A DNA stretch of 64,000 nt from Archivesica marissinica (GCA_014843695.1 CM026395.1:47460813-47524812), one strand, 5' to 3'. Numbered from the stretch's first letter, positions 47,567-60,011 are shown. Notes: generated from the sequence alone by a model not told the origin. A program made the numbers and translations.

Positions 47567-48445
47567 ATTGCACATACAGTGGTACTGCTATGAACAGTCG
47601 ACGTATAGATCTATGACGACAAACAACAGTTATGGCAGAACGTCTGTTGTTGACTGGTTGTCTTTATTTATTTGGAGGTTACAATACATTGCTATAGCTT
47701 GCTTACTTGGTGGCCCAAGGTGGACTGTATTCAGTTGTGGTCTTTAGCACCAATGGTTGGTTTGTATGCGAAGAACAGGTGTAACATTAAATAAATATCG
47801 ACACGTCTATATTGACAAACAATGCATAGCAACATATACTAGTGGTTTAATTTAAGCCGATTGCAGCATTTCCTGTGGAATTATCAATACCGTAGATATG
47901 CTTGTGTCGGCAGCATTTTAAGTGATATCGCCTACGCACTCTATTATACAGAACTGGTCGTATCAGGGAGAGAAGCAACATTCCATTTACATATATATAT
48001 ATATATATTATATATATAATTGACTGCAGTCCCTAGTCACGATGTAATGACCTAATTTTACATATATTTGATCTAGCATGGTTTTATGGCTAGTATTTGC
48101 ATGTATGGTTGACCAAAGTTTGAAAATACTTGTAGCATGTTATTACTGGTCCTATTGGATATATCATTAGTTTAATAACCGTATGTTACTGCACTCATTA
48201 AGGTGTCTGTGCGAGCTTACAACACGAAACATCTGTAGTTCGATTGCCGTGTTGGTTTAGTGAATAATGGATCAACATTATACCGTCTCGCATAAAGCCG
48301 CTTTAATATGCTGTATATACTGTCACTACAAACAAGGTTTGACGGACTAACAAAGGACCGCAAAGTGAGTTCATCAATATTACAATAATGCTCTCTATGT
48401 ATAATGATTCCGCCAGTCTAACGCACAGCAGATTAGCCTGGTATT
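47567..48445. other. Formin 3' UTR and intergenic sequence
   Basis: Contains a short (AT)n run at 47991-48022. No further gene is recognised. Confidence 0.4.
47790..47795 (+). promoter_or_regulatory. Candidate polyadenylation signal of the formin gene
   Basis: AATAAA lies about 225 bp after the stop codon. No other canonical signal was noticed closer. Confidence 0.4.
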
Positions 48446-48447
48446 GG

Positions 48448-48690
48448 TATATGCGAGTATAGTGGTTTAACTATGCGAATATAGTGGTTTAACTACGCGA
48501 GTATAGTGGTTTAACTATGCGATTATAGTGGTTTAACTATGCGAGTATAGTGGTTTAACTATGCTATTATAGTGGTTTAACTATGCGAGTATAGTGGTTT
48601 AACTATGCGAGTATAGTGGTTTAACTATGCGAGTATAGTGGTTTAACTATGCGAGTATAGTGGTTTAACTATGCGAGTATAGTGGTTTAA
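48448..48690. repeat. 22-bp minisatellite, about 11 copies
   Basis: The unit reads tatgcgagtatagtggttta plus ac. Confidence 0.94.
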
Positions 48691-48768
48691 CACGGAAGCA
48701 ATTGCTTAGTCATTATGTTGAGACGGAAAAAGATCAATTATGTCGGGTATATAAATCTGTCTAATATT

Positions 48769-49010
48769 GGCCGTCTCCCAGTGGTAAAGGCGTCCGCCTA
48801 CGGAGCGGGAGGTCGAAGGTTCGAACCTCGTCAGGGGTTCGTTCTGATATGGCCGGTTGGTGAGCCGCCAGCTAGTTAAATAATGGTTACTGACGTCTGG
48901 CACACAAGCATAGGATTCGGGAAGTACTGATGTTCATAAAAAAGAGGTGTCTCATAAGTAAGAAATGGCTGGTCCTTTAAATAGAGGTGACACTATAATA
49001 AACAAACACA
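48769..49010 (+). mobile_element. tRNA-derived SINE, family B
   Basis: A box in gtctcccagtggtaaaggcg, B box in gaaggttcgaacctcg, then ggccggttggtgagccgcca and a 3' part ending near tgacactataataaacaaac. The copy at 7892 is its reverse complement. Confidence 0.85.
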
Positions 49011-49271
49011 CTATTGGCAATCAAATATGGAAACGTGGATAAGACAGTAAGTGCCACACATGAACAGTATCTGGAATGTATAGATATTTGGCTTTAGATT
49101 AATTTGGAGGATACCGACATATCTACACATTTCTTCCCGTTAAATTGCCAACAGCCTGTATTTGAATACTTTTTATACCATTTTTAGGATGTTTTGAAAA
49201 AGAACAGCTACATTATTTACTTGTACTGAAATAAATCTGTTTGTAAGTCATTCTGTAATCATTTCCACATT

Positions 49272-49442
49272 TATATGAAAGCGTAAATATGGTCATTTGC
49301 GTGGGAGGAAACCGGAATACCCGGAGAAAACCCACCTGTCCGATCTGGTGACCACAGTACCATCTTACATACTTCCAGGTCCGAGTATCGAACCCGGTTG
49401 CATTGGTGAGAAGCGAGCTCGTTAACCACTGCACTAATTCCA
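49272..49442 (-). mobile_element. SINE-like element, family C
   Basis: Contains gcgtgggaggaaaccggaat, then tacccggagaaaacccacct, a block widely repeated in marine animal genomes. A tRNA-like head follows in reverse orientation, with B-box complement gtatcgaacccggttg. Confidence 0.7.
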
Positions 49443-50335
49443 AATTTGGCATTGTTGTTTGATCTCTCGATTGATCCAATGCTGACTAAATGAGCTGGTA
49501 ATCTTGGCTGGAACCAGGGAGTCAAGTATAATAAGTAGATATCTCCAACTATCCTCACCATCGTGTTGTTGTCGTTACTGTTGGTGTACTTCATCAACTC
49601 GAGGTCACCTTTCTTCCAGAAGTGGATGCATCGTTTAGATCTTTAAGCAGAAAATCACTGGACTTGATAAAACCGATATCACGGTTCCCACGGCCTGGTC
49701 GCATTGTGCAACGTGTGATCATGGTGGGTATGTTCGGTCAGGAAGAGATAAAGGCGAACGTGGTGTCCTAGTTTGCCGGCTATGCTACAAGCTGTCGTAG
49801 ACTACAGGACACAACCAGGTCCATACATATATTGTCTCTATCTCTTCGTGTGAAGTTGTAGATTTAAGGGGAAATCTCAGCGCTGTTAATAGTTTTGGTT
49901 CAGTCAGGTTTCGGTACACATGATAGTGTTGGGGTTTGCAGTCGTGAATAGATTTCCAATTTCGTCTTACATATTCTTGGAGGTTTGGAAGTTGATGTGC
50001 AGAATTCTCACACTACGGACTGATGGGATGAGTCAGCGATAAGAGATATATATATATAATATGGGAGGTCCCGGGCTGGATGCGGATGTAGCTAGTCAGG
50101 AGTCCAATGCGCTAAAACTGTTGTCTGACTCTACAATATTTTGTCTGACTCTACAATATAAGATTCGAATAAGCTTGTAGCATAGTTTGGCATCCCACAG
50201 TAAGACGGGCAGTTCTCCAGCAGATATTTTCAAGAGTATAACTTAATATAAGCTTCGCACACGCAACAACTGGGTATGTTACCTTTATTGTACTGTTCAA
50301 CAATTTGTCGTATTTTGGTTTATGTCGATATATCC
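49443..50335. other. Intergenic sequence without a supported gene
   Basis: Several short open frames but none with recognised motifs. A 21-bp direct duplication ttgtctgactctacaatat lies at 50121-50160. Confidence 0.35.
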
Positions 50336-50526
50336 TAGTATACCGGTATATATGTGCCGTGTTTGATGTACGACATAGAGTGGGCAGAGACAATCCTAAT
50401 TAGATCTGAGTAGCCAGATGGTATAAGATTCTTTAATAGTATAGTAGCTTCAAGTACGAACCAGGAGCCATTTGGGACACGTGCCGTCTGTGTGATCCTG
50501 CTGGTATGATCTGATGCGGTCGTCAT
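50336..50526 (-). pseudogene. Possible retroelement polyprotein fragment
   Basis: The minus-strand frame contains RVPNGSWFVLEA, then SMSYIKHGTYIPV. This resembles the stretch between protease and reverse transcriptase in some LTR elements. It is short, interrupted by stops on both sides, and the match is from memory only. Confidence 0.3.
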
Positions 50527-50748
50527 AGACTGGACGTGTCAGCAAGTATGTGTGAGTGGGCATTGGGTCCAGCATCGAATCCGCCGGTAGATCGACAACT
50601 ACTGGACGTGTCAGCGAGTATGTGTGATTGGGCATTGGGTCCAGCATCGAATCCGCCGGTAGATCGACAACTACTGGACGTGTCAGCGAGTATGTGTGAT
50701 TGGGCATTGGGTCCAGCATCGAATCCGCCGGTAGATCGACAACTACTG
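50522..50748. repeat. 72-bp direct triplication
   Basis: Three copies of a unit beginning actggacgtgtcagcgagta and containing cgaatccgccggtagatcga. The 72-bp period keeps frames open on both strands. Confidence 0.92.
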
Positions 50749-51094
50749 GGCGTATCGAGTGTTGTTCATCAGTTGGTATTTGTGACCGGCACCAGTAGCC
50801 GAAGTGTAGTATGATACATCAACATAGTGTCTTCTCGACATTGCTAGTCTACAAATATTAGGAATGTGACTGAAATTACAATGTTCTTGCGGATAAAACG
50901 TAAATCCATTGGAACTGTGATACGCTCATCGTGATAATAATGCTCCTCTATATCTCGAATCATTTTGGTTGCTTTGAACGTATTTGTGTATATTAAATAT
51001 GTTCAGAGTTTGTATGAATACACCTGGTCCTGGTGTCCGTGACTGTGAGAGAAGCTAGTCCTTGTCCATTATGTGGCAGCGAGGTTTGGCTGCC

Positions 51095-51353
51095 TGTTTT
51101 GGGAGTCTATAGTCGCACCGACAGACTAGGTCATATGGCGACTCTCCAGCTAGTATTGGTGTATGAAGTCTCCGGGCGCCCTCCATGCTGTATTGCAGGC
51201 ACGTACGGTCACCCGGATAGAACCACCAACCTTCCGCAAGCAACTGGCTAGCTTATTCGTTAGAAATAATTCCACTCCCCTCGTACGAATCGAACATACA
51301 GCGATGAGTGACACAGAAGGCAACGACCGTAACCAGTCTAGCACGGAGACCCA
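51095..51353 (-). mobile_element. tRNA-derived SINE, family E
   Basis: Shares gagtctatagtcgcaccgac, cggatagaaccaccaacctt and a head ggtctccgtgctagactggt (minus strand) with the copies at 29165 and 36421. Confidence 0.8.
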
Positions 51354-51566
51354 ATTACACGGTAACTGAATATGATCCTACGCTGGTAGGTAGTAGTATA
51401 GTATGTGTAAACCCCGTATTGAAATATGATCTTAAGACAATACAATATCTGTTCAAGTTATCTATCTTAATGATTGTGTTATTGTATTTATCCACTTTGT
51501 TTCATACCTCAAACTACAGTCGGTGGTGAATAAATAGCAGCAGATATTACGGTGTTCCTTTATGGC

Positions 51567-51992
51567 CATCGCGATGTAATAAAGACTTCAGGAAGGCGAA
51601 GCAACGATGACACGCGACGGTGCGCTTCATAAGATACATGGTTCACTAAAACAGTAAACACTCTACTTGTGATATAATGAAATGTGTACGTACGTTACAT
51701 CAATATCGTCGCTTCGACTTTACATGGTCATTATGCTAACACGATGGTACTATGCCGTTAATACGATGACACGATAACGACGCTGATGTTACGATGGTAT
51801 ATACCGTTAATACGATGACACGATAATGACGCTGATGTTACGATGGTATAACGCCATCGTCATCGAATCATCGGCATCGTTTCAACGCGTCATCGTTATC
51901 GTACCATCGTTATCGTACCATCGCGTCATCGTTATCGTACCATCGGGTCATCGTACCAGCGCCTTCCTGAATATTTTATTCTACCGCGATGT
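51567..51992. mobile_element. Small inverted-repeat element (MITE-like)
   Basis: Imperfect terminal inverted repeats of about 32 bp at 51567-51598 and 51961-51992 share aataaa and ttcaggaaggcg in opposite orientation. The interior is made of short catcgt/acgatg words in both orientations, so the whole can fold on itself. No coding capacity. Target duplication not resolved. Confidence 0.55.
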
Positions 51993-52420
51993 CCCTAACG
52001 GCACATGGTATATATTCCACATAAATGACAACAATAGAAATACATATACGATGTCGTCTTTGTTAATACAGTAAACGTGCACATAATACTCAACATTGAC
52101 TTCTTGTCGGATATGCAAAATGATATTGTACTCGGATATTTTAATTTTCTAATACAAATAAACAAGTTTAATGTACATGTTACATGAACACGAAGTTGCT
52201 GATGAACCTATTGCTCGTAGTATAGGCAGACCTCTATGGAATACAGGTTCATAGTTCAAATGCATTCACATGACTAACACTGTTGTTGGAAGAAATGTCT
52301 ACCAGCTGTTTAGAGCAAGTTTCAATAAGCGGAAATATTGTAAATAATTTAAGAACGTGAACGGTATATATGCAATTAGAGTTTGCTCCTACTCTGTTTG
52401 TATTGTGTAAGTTTATACTG

Positions 52421-53031
52421 ATGATGAAAATTAAACTTGTGTGTGCATCTGTGTGTCTCTTGCAGACAATGTTCATTGTGATACATTTCATGTTCTACAA
52501 GCGTATAGCATATATGGACTACAGATCAACGGAGGAAGATGGTTTATTTGAACATCTTACTACGCCAAACAAAGTAAATAAACAACGCAGCATTACATCG
52601 AACTCAACTGAACCGTTCAGTATTGCTTCAAACTCAAGTGCAGCTCAAGTGTCGGGTATTGCTCCAAGCTTAACCACACCGACTACAACGGCGAAAATGC
52701 AGTTTCGTACGAATCCTGCGCGAATTAAGGCGCCTGCAAAACTATCAGAGAAGAAGAATAGAATGATAGAGTTATCTCATATTAGAACCTGTAAAAACAT
52801 GACATTTCCAAACAACGTCGACCAGGTAGACACTTGGCAATCAGTAAACAATAGAAACACTGCTTATGTATATTCCGCATTCTTCGTCGATAAAGGGAGA
52901 CGTATTGTTATAATTGGTGCCAGAACAATGCATCGACAGTCATATTATTGTTTACTGTGGAATAACGACACTGGAGATACAGGCGAAATAACAACTACTG
53001 CAAAACTTCTACCAGAAGGTCGACAATTACG
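52421..53031 (+). CDS. GT92 gene exon 1 (anchor and stem)
   Basis: Contains the membrane anchor, N-glycosylation-type NST/NSS sequons in the stem, and the beginning of the luminal domain (NTAYVYSAFFVD, IVIIGARTMHR). The start is chosen because two tandem ATGs directly precede the anchor. Confidence 0.8.
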
Positions 53032-56000
53032 GTAACTTAAAGTCATATAACTTTTCCAAATAACTAAGTAGAATATATATAACACTAACAGAGAGATGCT
53101 AGAGTATACCACTAACAGAGATATACTAGAGTATAACACTAACAGAGATATACTAGAGTATAACACTAACAGAGAGATACTAGAGTATAACACTAACATA
53201 GATATACTAGAGTATAACACTAACAGAGAGATACTAGAGTATAACACTAACAGAGAGATACTAGAGTATAACACTAACAGAGAGATACTAGAGTATAACA
53301 CTAACAGAGATATACTAGAGTATAACACTAACAGAGAGATACTAGAGTATAACACTAACAGATATACTAGAGTATAACACTAACAGAGATACTAGAGTAT
53401 AACACTAACAGATATACTAGAGTATAACACTAACAGATATACTAGAGTATAACACTAACAGATATACTAGAGTATAACACTAACAGAGAGATACTAGAGT
53501 ATAACACTAACAGAGATATACTAGAGTATAACACTAACAGAGAGATACTAGAGTATAACACTAACAGATATATACTAGAGTATAACACTAACAGAGAGAT
53601 ACTAGAGTATAACACTAACAGATATATACTAGAGTATAACACTAACAGAGATATACTAGAGTATAACACTAACAGAGAGATACTAGAGTATAACACTAAC
53701 AGAGATACTAGAGTATAACACTAACAGAGAGATACTAGAGTATAACACTAACAGAGATATACTAGAGTATAACACTAACAGAGATACTAGAGTATGACAC
53801 TAACAGAGAGATACTAGAGTATAACACTAACATAGAGATACTAGAGTATAACACTAACAGAGAGATACTAGAGTATAACACTAACAGAGATATACTAGAG
53901 TATAACACTAACAGAGATATACTAGAGTATAACACTAACAGAGAGATACTAGAGTATAACACTAACAGAGAGATACTAGAGTATAACACTAACAGAGAGA
54001 TACTAGAGTATAACACTAACAGAGAGATACTAGAGTATAACACTAACAGAGAGATACTAGAGTATAACACTAACAGATATATACTAGAGTATACCACTAA
54101 CAGAGAGATACTAGAGTATAACACTAACAGAGAGATACTAGAGTATAACACTAACAGCGAGATACTAGAGTATAACACTAACAGAGAGATACTAGAGTAT
54201 AACACTAACAGAGATATACTAGAGTATAACACTAACAGAGATATACTAGAGTATAACACTAACAGAGATATACTAGAGTATAACACTACCAGAGAGATAC
54301 TAGAGTATAACACTAACAGAGATATACTAGAGTATAACACTAACAGAGATATACTAGAATATAACACTACCAGAGAGATACTAGAGTATAACACTACCAG
54401 AGAGATACTAGAGTATAACACTAACAGAGATATACTAGAGTATAACACTAACAGAGATATACTAGAGTATAACACTACCAGAGAGATACTAGAGTATAAC
54501 ACTACCAGAGAGATACTAGAGTATAACACTACCAGAGAGATACTAGAGTATAACACTAACAAAGAGATACTAGAGTATACCACTAACAGAGAGATACTAG
54601 AGTATAACACTAACAGAGAGATACTAGAGTATAACACTAACAGGGAGATACTAGAGTATAACACTAACAGAGAGATACTAGAGTATAACACTAACAGAGA
54701 TATACTAGAGTATAACACTAACAGAGATATACTAGAGTATAACACTAACAAAGAGATGCTAGAGTATAACACCAACAGATATATACTAGAGTATAACACT
54801 AACATAGATATACTAGAGTATAACACTAACAGAGAGATGCTAGAGTATAACATTAACAGAGAGATGCTAGAGTACAACACTAACAGATATATACTAGAGT
54901 ATAACACTAACAGAGATATACTAGAGTATAACACTAACAGAGATATACTAGAGTATAACACTAACAGAGAGATACTAGAGTATAACACTAACAGAGAGAT
55001 GCTAAGCCCATCGCTGGTAATTGACACTAACTATGGATAGAATACCTCTATAAGTTGTTGATATATTTTAATGTAACTTTGAGTTGGTCTAGGGTGAAGT
55101 GCTTGGGTTTTGCTGCAGTCAGCGACATTTAGTTGGTCTAGGGCGAAGTGCATCGGTTTTGCTGCAGTCTGCGACATTTAGTTGGTCTAGGGTGAAGTGC
55201 GTCGGTTTTGCTGCAGTCTGCGACATTTAGTTGGTCTAGGGTGAAGTGCTTGGGTTTTGCTGCAGTCTGTGACATTTAGTTAGTATAGGGTGAAGTACTT
55301 GGGTTGTGCTGCAGTCAGCGACATTTAGTTGGTCTAGGGCGAAGTGCATCGGTTTTGCTGCAGTCTGCGACATTTAGTTGGTCTAGGGTGAAGTGCATCG
55401 GTTTTGCTGCAGTCAGCGACATTTAGTTGGTCTAGGGTGAAGTGCATCGGTTTTGCTGCAGTCTGCGACATTTAGTTGGTCTAGGTGGAAGTGCATCGGT
55501 TTTGCGGCAGTCAGCGACATTTAGTTGGTCTAGGTGGAAGTGCTTGGGTTTTGCTGCAGTCAGCGACATTTAGTTGGTCTAGGTGGAAGTGCTTGGGTTT
55601 TGCTGCAGTCAGCGACATTTAGTTGGTCTAGGTGGAAGTGCTTGGGTTTTGCTGCAGCGACATTTAGTTGGTATAGGGTGAAGTGCTTGGGTTTTGCTGC
55701 AGTCTGCGACATTTAGTTGGTCTAGGGTGAAGTGCATCGGTTTTGCTGCAGTCTGCGACATTTAGTTGGTCTAGGTGGAAGTGCATCGGTTTTGCGGCAG
55801 TCAGCGACATTTAGTTGGTCTAGGTGGAAGTGCTTGGGTTTTGCTGCAGCGACATTTAGTTGGTCTAGGGTGAAGTGCATCGGTGTTGCTGCAGTCAGCG
55901 ACATTTAGTTGGTATAGGGTGAAGTGCTTGGTTTTGCTGCAGTCACCGACATTTAGTTGGTCTAGGTGGAAGTGCTTGGGTTTTGCTGCAGTCAGCGACA

Positions 56001-57401
56001 TTTAGTTGGTCTAGGTGGAAGTGCTTGGGTTTTGCTGCAGTCAGCGACATTTAGTTGGTCTAGGTGGAAGTGCTTGGGTTTTGCTGCAGCGACATTTAGT
56101 TGGTATAGGGTGAAGTGCTTGGGTTTTGCTGCAGTCAGCGACATTTAGTTGGTCTAGGTGGAAGTGCTTGGGTTTTGCTGCAGCGACATTTAGTTGGTAT
56201 AGGGTGAAGTGCTTGTGTTTTGCTGCAGTCAGCGACATTTAGTTGGTTTAGGTGGAAGTGCTTGGGTGTTGCTGCAGTCTGCGACATTTAGTTGGTCTAG
56301 CGTGTTAATGTTACTGGAATTAACAGTTTAATATGTGATAATGTATTCTATTTCTTTGCAAAATGAATATATTTTATTTTTAGAATTATACTATTTTTGC
56401 CCAATATATATGAACAACGTATATCATCTTCTTTCAATTTCAGGTATACTGCATCATTTTTCGAGTTCAAGTTGACATCCCATACAGTGCCTACACATGT
56501 TTCCTTAATAACCAAGCATTGTGAATTACCTCAGAATGTGCTGAAGGTTCACCTGACAAGACGACCAGTGCCGTACTCGCGTCGTTTCACCGTCTGCCTT
56601 ACACCTCTCAACTTTCAATATGGCCGAGCATATGAATTAGTTGAATGGATAGAACTGAACAGAATGTTGGGAGCAGAGAAATTCATTGTTTATAATCATT
56701 CGTCCGCCATTAATATTGTAAGCGTGCTTGATTTCTATTCAAAACGAGGCTTAGTGGAAGTAGTTCAATGGCGACTACCTATGGAAAATCAAACATTTCA
56801 AATAAACAAAAGCCCCAATCCAATTGAAATACATTACTTTGGACAAATTGCTGCTTTGCACGACTGTCTATACAGAAATAAAGCATACTCCGAGTTGATA
56901 GTCAACATTGATATCGATGAGTTTATCATTCCGCATGATAACAATATGACCACGTGGACAGATATTCTCAAACAACTCGATAATACATCAGCTGCATATA
57001 TTTTTCGAAACACGTTTTTCAGAAAAGAATGGGAAAACGAAAACAACACAGACAAAAGTCTAGTAGACAAACTTAGATTAGTAACTCTTCAAAAGTTGTA
57101 TCATGAAGTAAAAGTTTTCCCTCCTAAACAAAGATCCAAATATTTTGCCCGCACAGCTGATGTTACGCAGGTACTAGTACACGATGTTCGGTATTTGTTT
57201 CGAAGACAGAAAACATACATTGTGCCAGTAGAACTAGGCACACTGCATCATTATCGTGACTGGGGAAACGAAATCGATCTACCAAACACCAAAGTTAGGG
57301 ATGATACAATTCCGAGAAAATTTGGTGCAGATCTTATAAGCAATGTAGAAAACGTTTGGTCAGAATTAACAGATGTTAGAATGCATATACCAGTGCAATA
57401 A
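52421..57401 (+). CDS. GT92 (DUF23) family glycosyltransferase, two exons
   Basis: Exon 1 ends at 53031 (donor GTAACT) with CG, and exon 2 starts at 56444 (acceptor AATTTCAG) with G, restoring an arginine in phase 2. From the ATG at 52421 this gives 522 residues. An N-terminal hydrophobic segment (KLVCASVCLLQTMFIVIHF) fits a type II Golgi anchor, followed by a Ser/Thr/Asn-rich stem. The catalytic part in exon 2 has YGRAYELVEWIELNRMLGAE, the metal-binding DxD in NIDIDEF (about residue 357), and GTLHHYRDW near the C-terminus, as in GT92 enzymes that transfer galactose or related sugars to glycans. An in-frame ATG at 52370 is an alternative start, and cttgcag at about 52458-52464 could be an acceptor instead. 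The substrate cannot be told from sequence. Confidence 0.87.
53092..55005. repeat. 23-27-bp minisatellite in GT92 intron, about 72 copies
   Basis: The unit reads agagagatactagagtataa then cactaac. Shorter units (gatatactag, agatactag) are interspersed in 53360-53470. Frames on both strands are open for hundreds of codons, rejected as coding. Confidence 0.97.
55085..56305. repeat. 49-bp minisatellite in GT92 intron, about 25 copies
   Basis: The unit begins tagttggtctaggtggaagt and contains gggttttgctgcag. Variants differ in gtgcatcgg versus gtgcttggg, and some units are 42 bp. Confidence 0.95.
56444..57401 (+). CDS. GT92 gene exon 2 (catalytic domain)
   Basis: 958 nt, open to TAA at 57399-57401. 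It carries essentially the whole recognisable GT92 domain, including the DxD motif and the HHYRDW end. Confidence 0.93.
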
Positions 57402-57540
57402 GTAAACTAATCTGTATAAATATATCCAGTGCCATTAATAAGTACACAGATTAATGACGTAATACATACATGTATGTTGCCATGTACAGTGTAGAACAGT
57501 GCGGACACAGTGAGTTACATTACACACATATACCTTTACT

Positions 57541-57580
57541 ACACCGGGATACACATGTATGTACATGTATATCCCGGTGT
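57541..57580. repeat. 40-bp near-perfect palindrome
   Basis: Arms acaccgggata (57541-57551) and tatcccggtgt (57570-57580) are exact inverted copies, with an acatgta/tacatgt inner pair. The right arm overlaps the left end of the inverted-repeat element. Confidence 0.9.
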
Positions 57581-58973
57581 CATATAGAATATTGACCCGC
57601 CAAAATAATGACCCGCGGGTCCATATTCTATTATAGAATAATGACCCCCTTATAGAATAATGACCCCCCTTATAGAATAATGACCCCCCCCCCCATCCCC
57701 AAAGCCTACAAAAACAATGTTATCAATATATTTTATTAATAATTGCATAAGCTATAAAATTAACAATTATCAATAAAATTATATTGAATTTATGTATGAA
57801 AAAAGACATACACTCAACTTAATTGGTATTCGAAACCATGCAGCTCAAAATAAATACCATAAAATAGCACAGTACTAACCATTCTTATCATATTCATGCA
57901 TGTTCTCTTAAACTTTCCTGAAAATGTGTACACTTATATAATATGCTGTTAACAATTATAATTCTTACTGGTGTGGCTAACTAAAATTTTGCCACAGGTG
58001 TGAATATCCCCATAATAAAGCAATACAACCTTATTGTTGGAGCACTGCAATCAACTGTGACACTTCCTGTGTTACATGTTTTATGTTTTATATCATTCAT
58101 AATACATACTATTTTATTATTGTATGAGCAAGGACATATAACATTATGTTTTATAATGTGTGCCTCCTAGTGCACGAAACTTTTTCATGCCATAGAATAA
58201 TGACCCCCTGTATATTAACTATATGAGTGAAGGGTGTCACTTTTTCATGCCATAGAATAATGACACCCCTGTATATTAACTATATGAGTGAAGGTTGTCA
58301 CTTTTTCATGCCATAGAATAATGACACCCCTGTATATTAACTATATGAGTGAGGGGGTCACTTTTTCATGCCATAGAATAATGACACCCCTGTATATTAA
58401 CTATATGAGTGAAGGGTGTCACTTTTTCATGCCATAGAATAATGACACCCCTGTATATTAACTATATGAGTGAAGGGGGGCACTTTTCCATGCCATAGAA
58501 TAATGACCCCCCTGTATATTAACTATATGAGTGAAGGGGGGCACTTTTCCATGCCATAGAATAATGACCCCCCTGTATATTAACTATATATCATTGTTCT
58601 TATTTGTTTTATGTTTGTCTTTGTTTTATGTTTGTCTGTGTAAGTATTATGCATTATGTGAACCTCCTAGTTATACAGCACCCACCACCTCATGATCATC
58701 TTTAGAAATTGATAAGAGACAAAATTATCTGCATACTTCTTTTTCAGATTCAATATATTTATGTTATTCTGTACATCGTTAAATCAAAATATATGTTGTT
58801 AGGCCTTAAACAGTGGTAACTAACATTTAATTATAATAAATTCAATATTTTCCCACTATATATTGCTATTTGCAAGGGGGGTCATTTTTCCGCAAGGGGG
58901 TCAATATTCTATGGCTGAATAATGACCCGCGGGTCATTATTTTGGGGGGGGTCAATATTCTATATGACACCGG
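57574..58973. mobile_element. 1.4 kb non-autonomous inverted-repeat element
   Basis: The left end 57574-57598 and right end (58949-58973, reversed) share 25 exact bases beginning CCGGTGTCATATAGAATATT. After a short C-rich difference they share 20 more (aaaataatgacccgcgggtc). The word atagaataatgacc recurs throughout. There is no open frame of note and no clear target duplication. Confidence 0.75.
58180..58590. repeat. 61-bp tandem repeat inside the inverted-repeat element, about 7 copies
   Basis: The unit begins tgccatagaataatgacacc and contains tgtatattaactatatgagt. The atagaataatgacc core is the same word seen at both element ends. Confidence 0.93.
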
Positions 58974-59039
58974 CACTAACCCTGATAATGAATTTAGTGT
59001 ATTTTAGTGAATTTAGAAAATAAACGTGCAAACCCATTG

Positions 59040-60011
59040 AGGGCCACAGTTGCAAGTGTACTGCTGGCAGTGAGCGATGTACTGCTAGCAATGAGCAGTG
59101 GGTAGTGTAATCCAGCAGTGAGCGGTGTACTGCTAGCAATGAGCAGTGGGTAGTGTAATCCAGCAGTGAGCGGTGTACTGCTAGCAATGAGCAGTGGGTA
59201 GTGTAATCCAGCAGTGAGCGGTGTACTGCTAGCAATGAGCAGTGGGTAGTGTAATCCAGCAGTGAGCGGTGTATGCCAGCAGTGAGCAGTGGGTAGTGTA
59301 ATCCAGCAGTGAGCGGTGTACTGCTAGCAATGAGCAGTGGGTAGTGTAATCCAGCAGTGAGCGATGTACTGCTAGCAATGAGCAGTGGGTAGTGTAATCC
59401 AGCAGTGACGGTATATTCCAGCAGTGGGTAGTGTAATCCAGCAGTGAGCGGTGTACTGCTAGCAATGAGCAGTGGGTAGTGTAATCCAGCAGTGAGCGAT
59501 GTACTGCTAGCAATGAGCAGTGGGTAGTGTAATCCAGCAGTGGGTAGTGTAATCCAGCAGTGAGCGATGTACTGCTAGCAGTGAGCAGTGGGTAGTGTAA
59601 TCCAGCAGTGAGCGGTGTACTGCTAGCAATGAGCAGTGGGTAGTGTAATCCAGCAGTGAGCGGTGTACTGCTAGCAATGAGCAGTGGGTAGTGTAATCCA
59701 GCAGTGAGCGGTGTACTGCTAGCAGTGAGCAGTGGGTAGTGTAATCCAGCAGTGAGCGATGTACTGCTAGCAATGAGCAGTGGGTAGTGTAATCCAGCAG
59801 TGAGCGGTGTACTGCTAGCAATGAGCAGTGGATAGTGTAATCCAGCAGTGAGCGGTGTACTGCTAGCATTGAGCAGTGGGTAGTGTAATCCAGCAGTGAG
59901 CGATGTACTGTTAGCAATGAGCAGTGGGTAGTGTAATCCAGCAATGAGCAATGTACTGCTAGCAATGAGCAGTGGGTAGTGTAATCCAGCAGTGAGCGGT
60001 GTACTGCTAGC
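59040..60011. repeat. 48-bp satellite, left block
   Basis: The unit reads tgtactgctagcaatgagca then gtgggtagtgtaatccagca and gtgagcgg. Truncated units of about 19 bp (gtgggtagtgtaatccagca) occur. The minus-strand 16-residue peptide repeats are artefacts of the 48-bp period. Confidence 0.97.

Noticed and set aside
53762..55027. A 421-codon minus-strand hydrophobic repeat protein (SSISLLVLY-type)
   Set aside because: Translation of the 27-bp array inside the GT92 intron. The transmembrane-like look is a result of composition.
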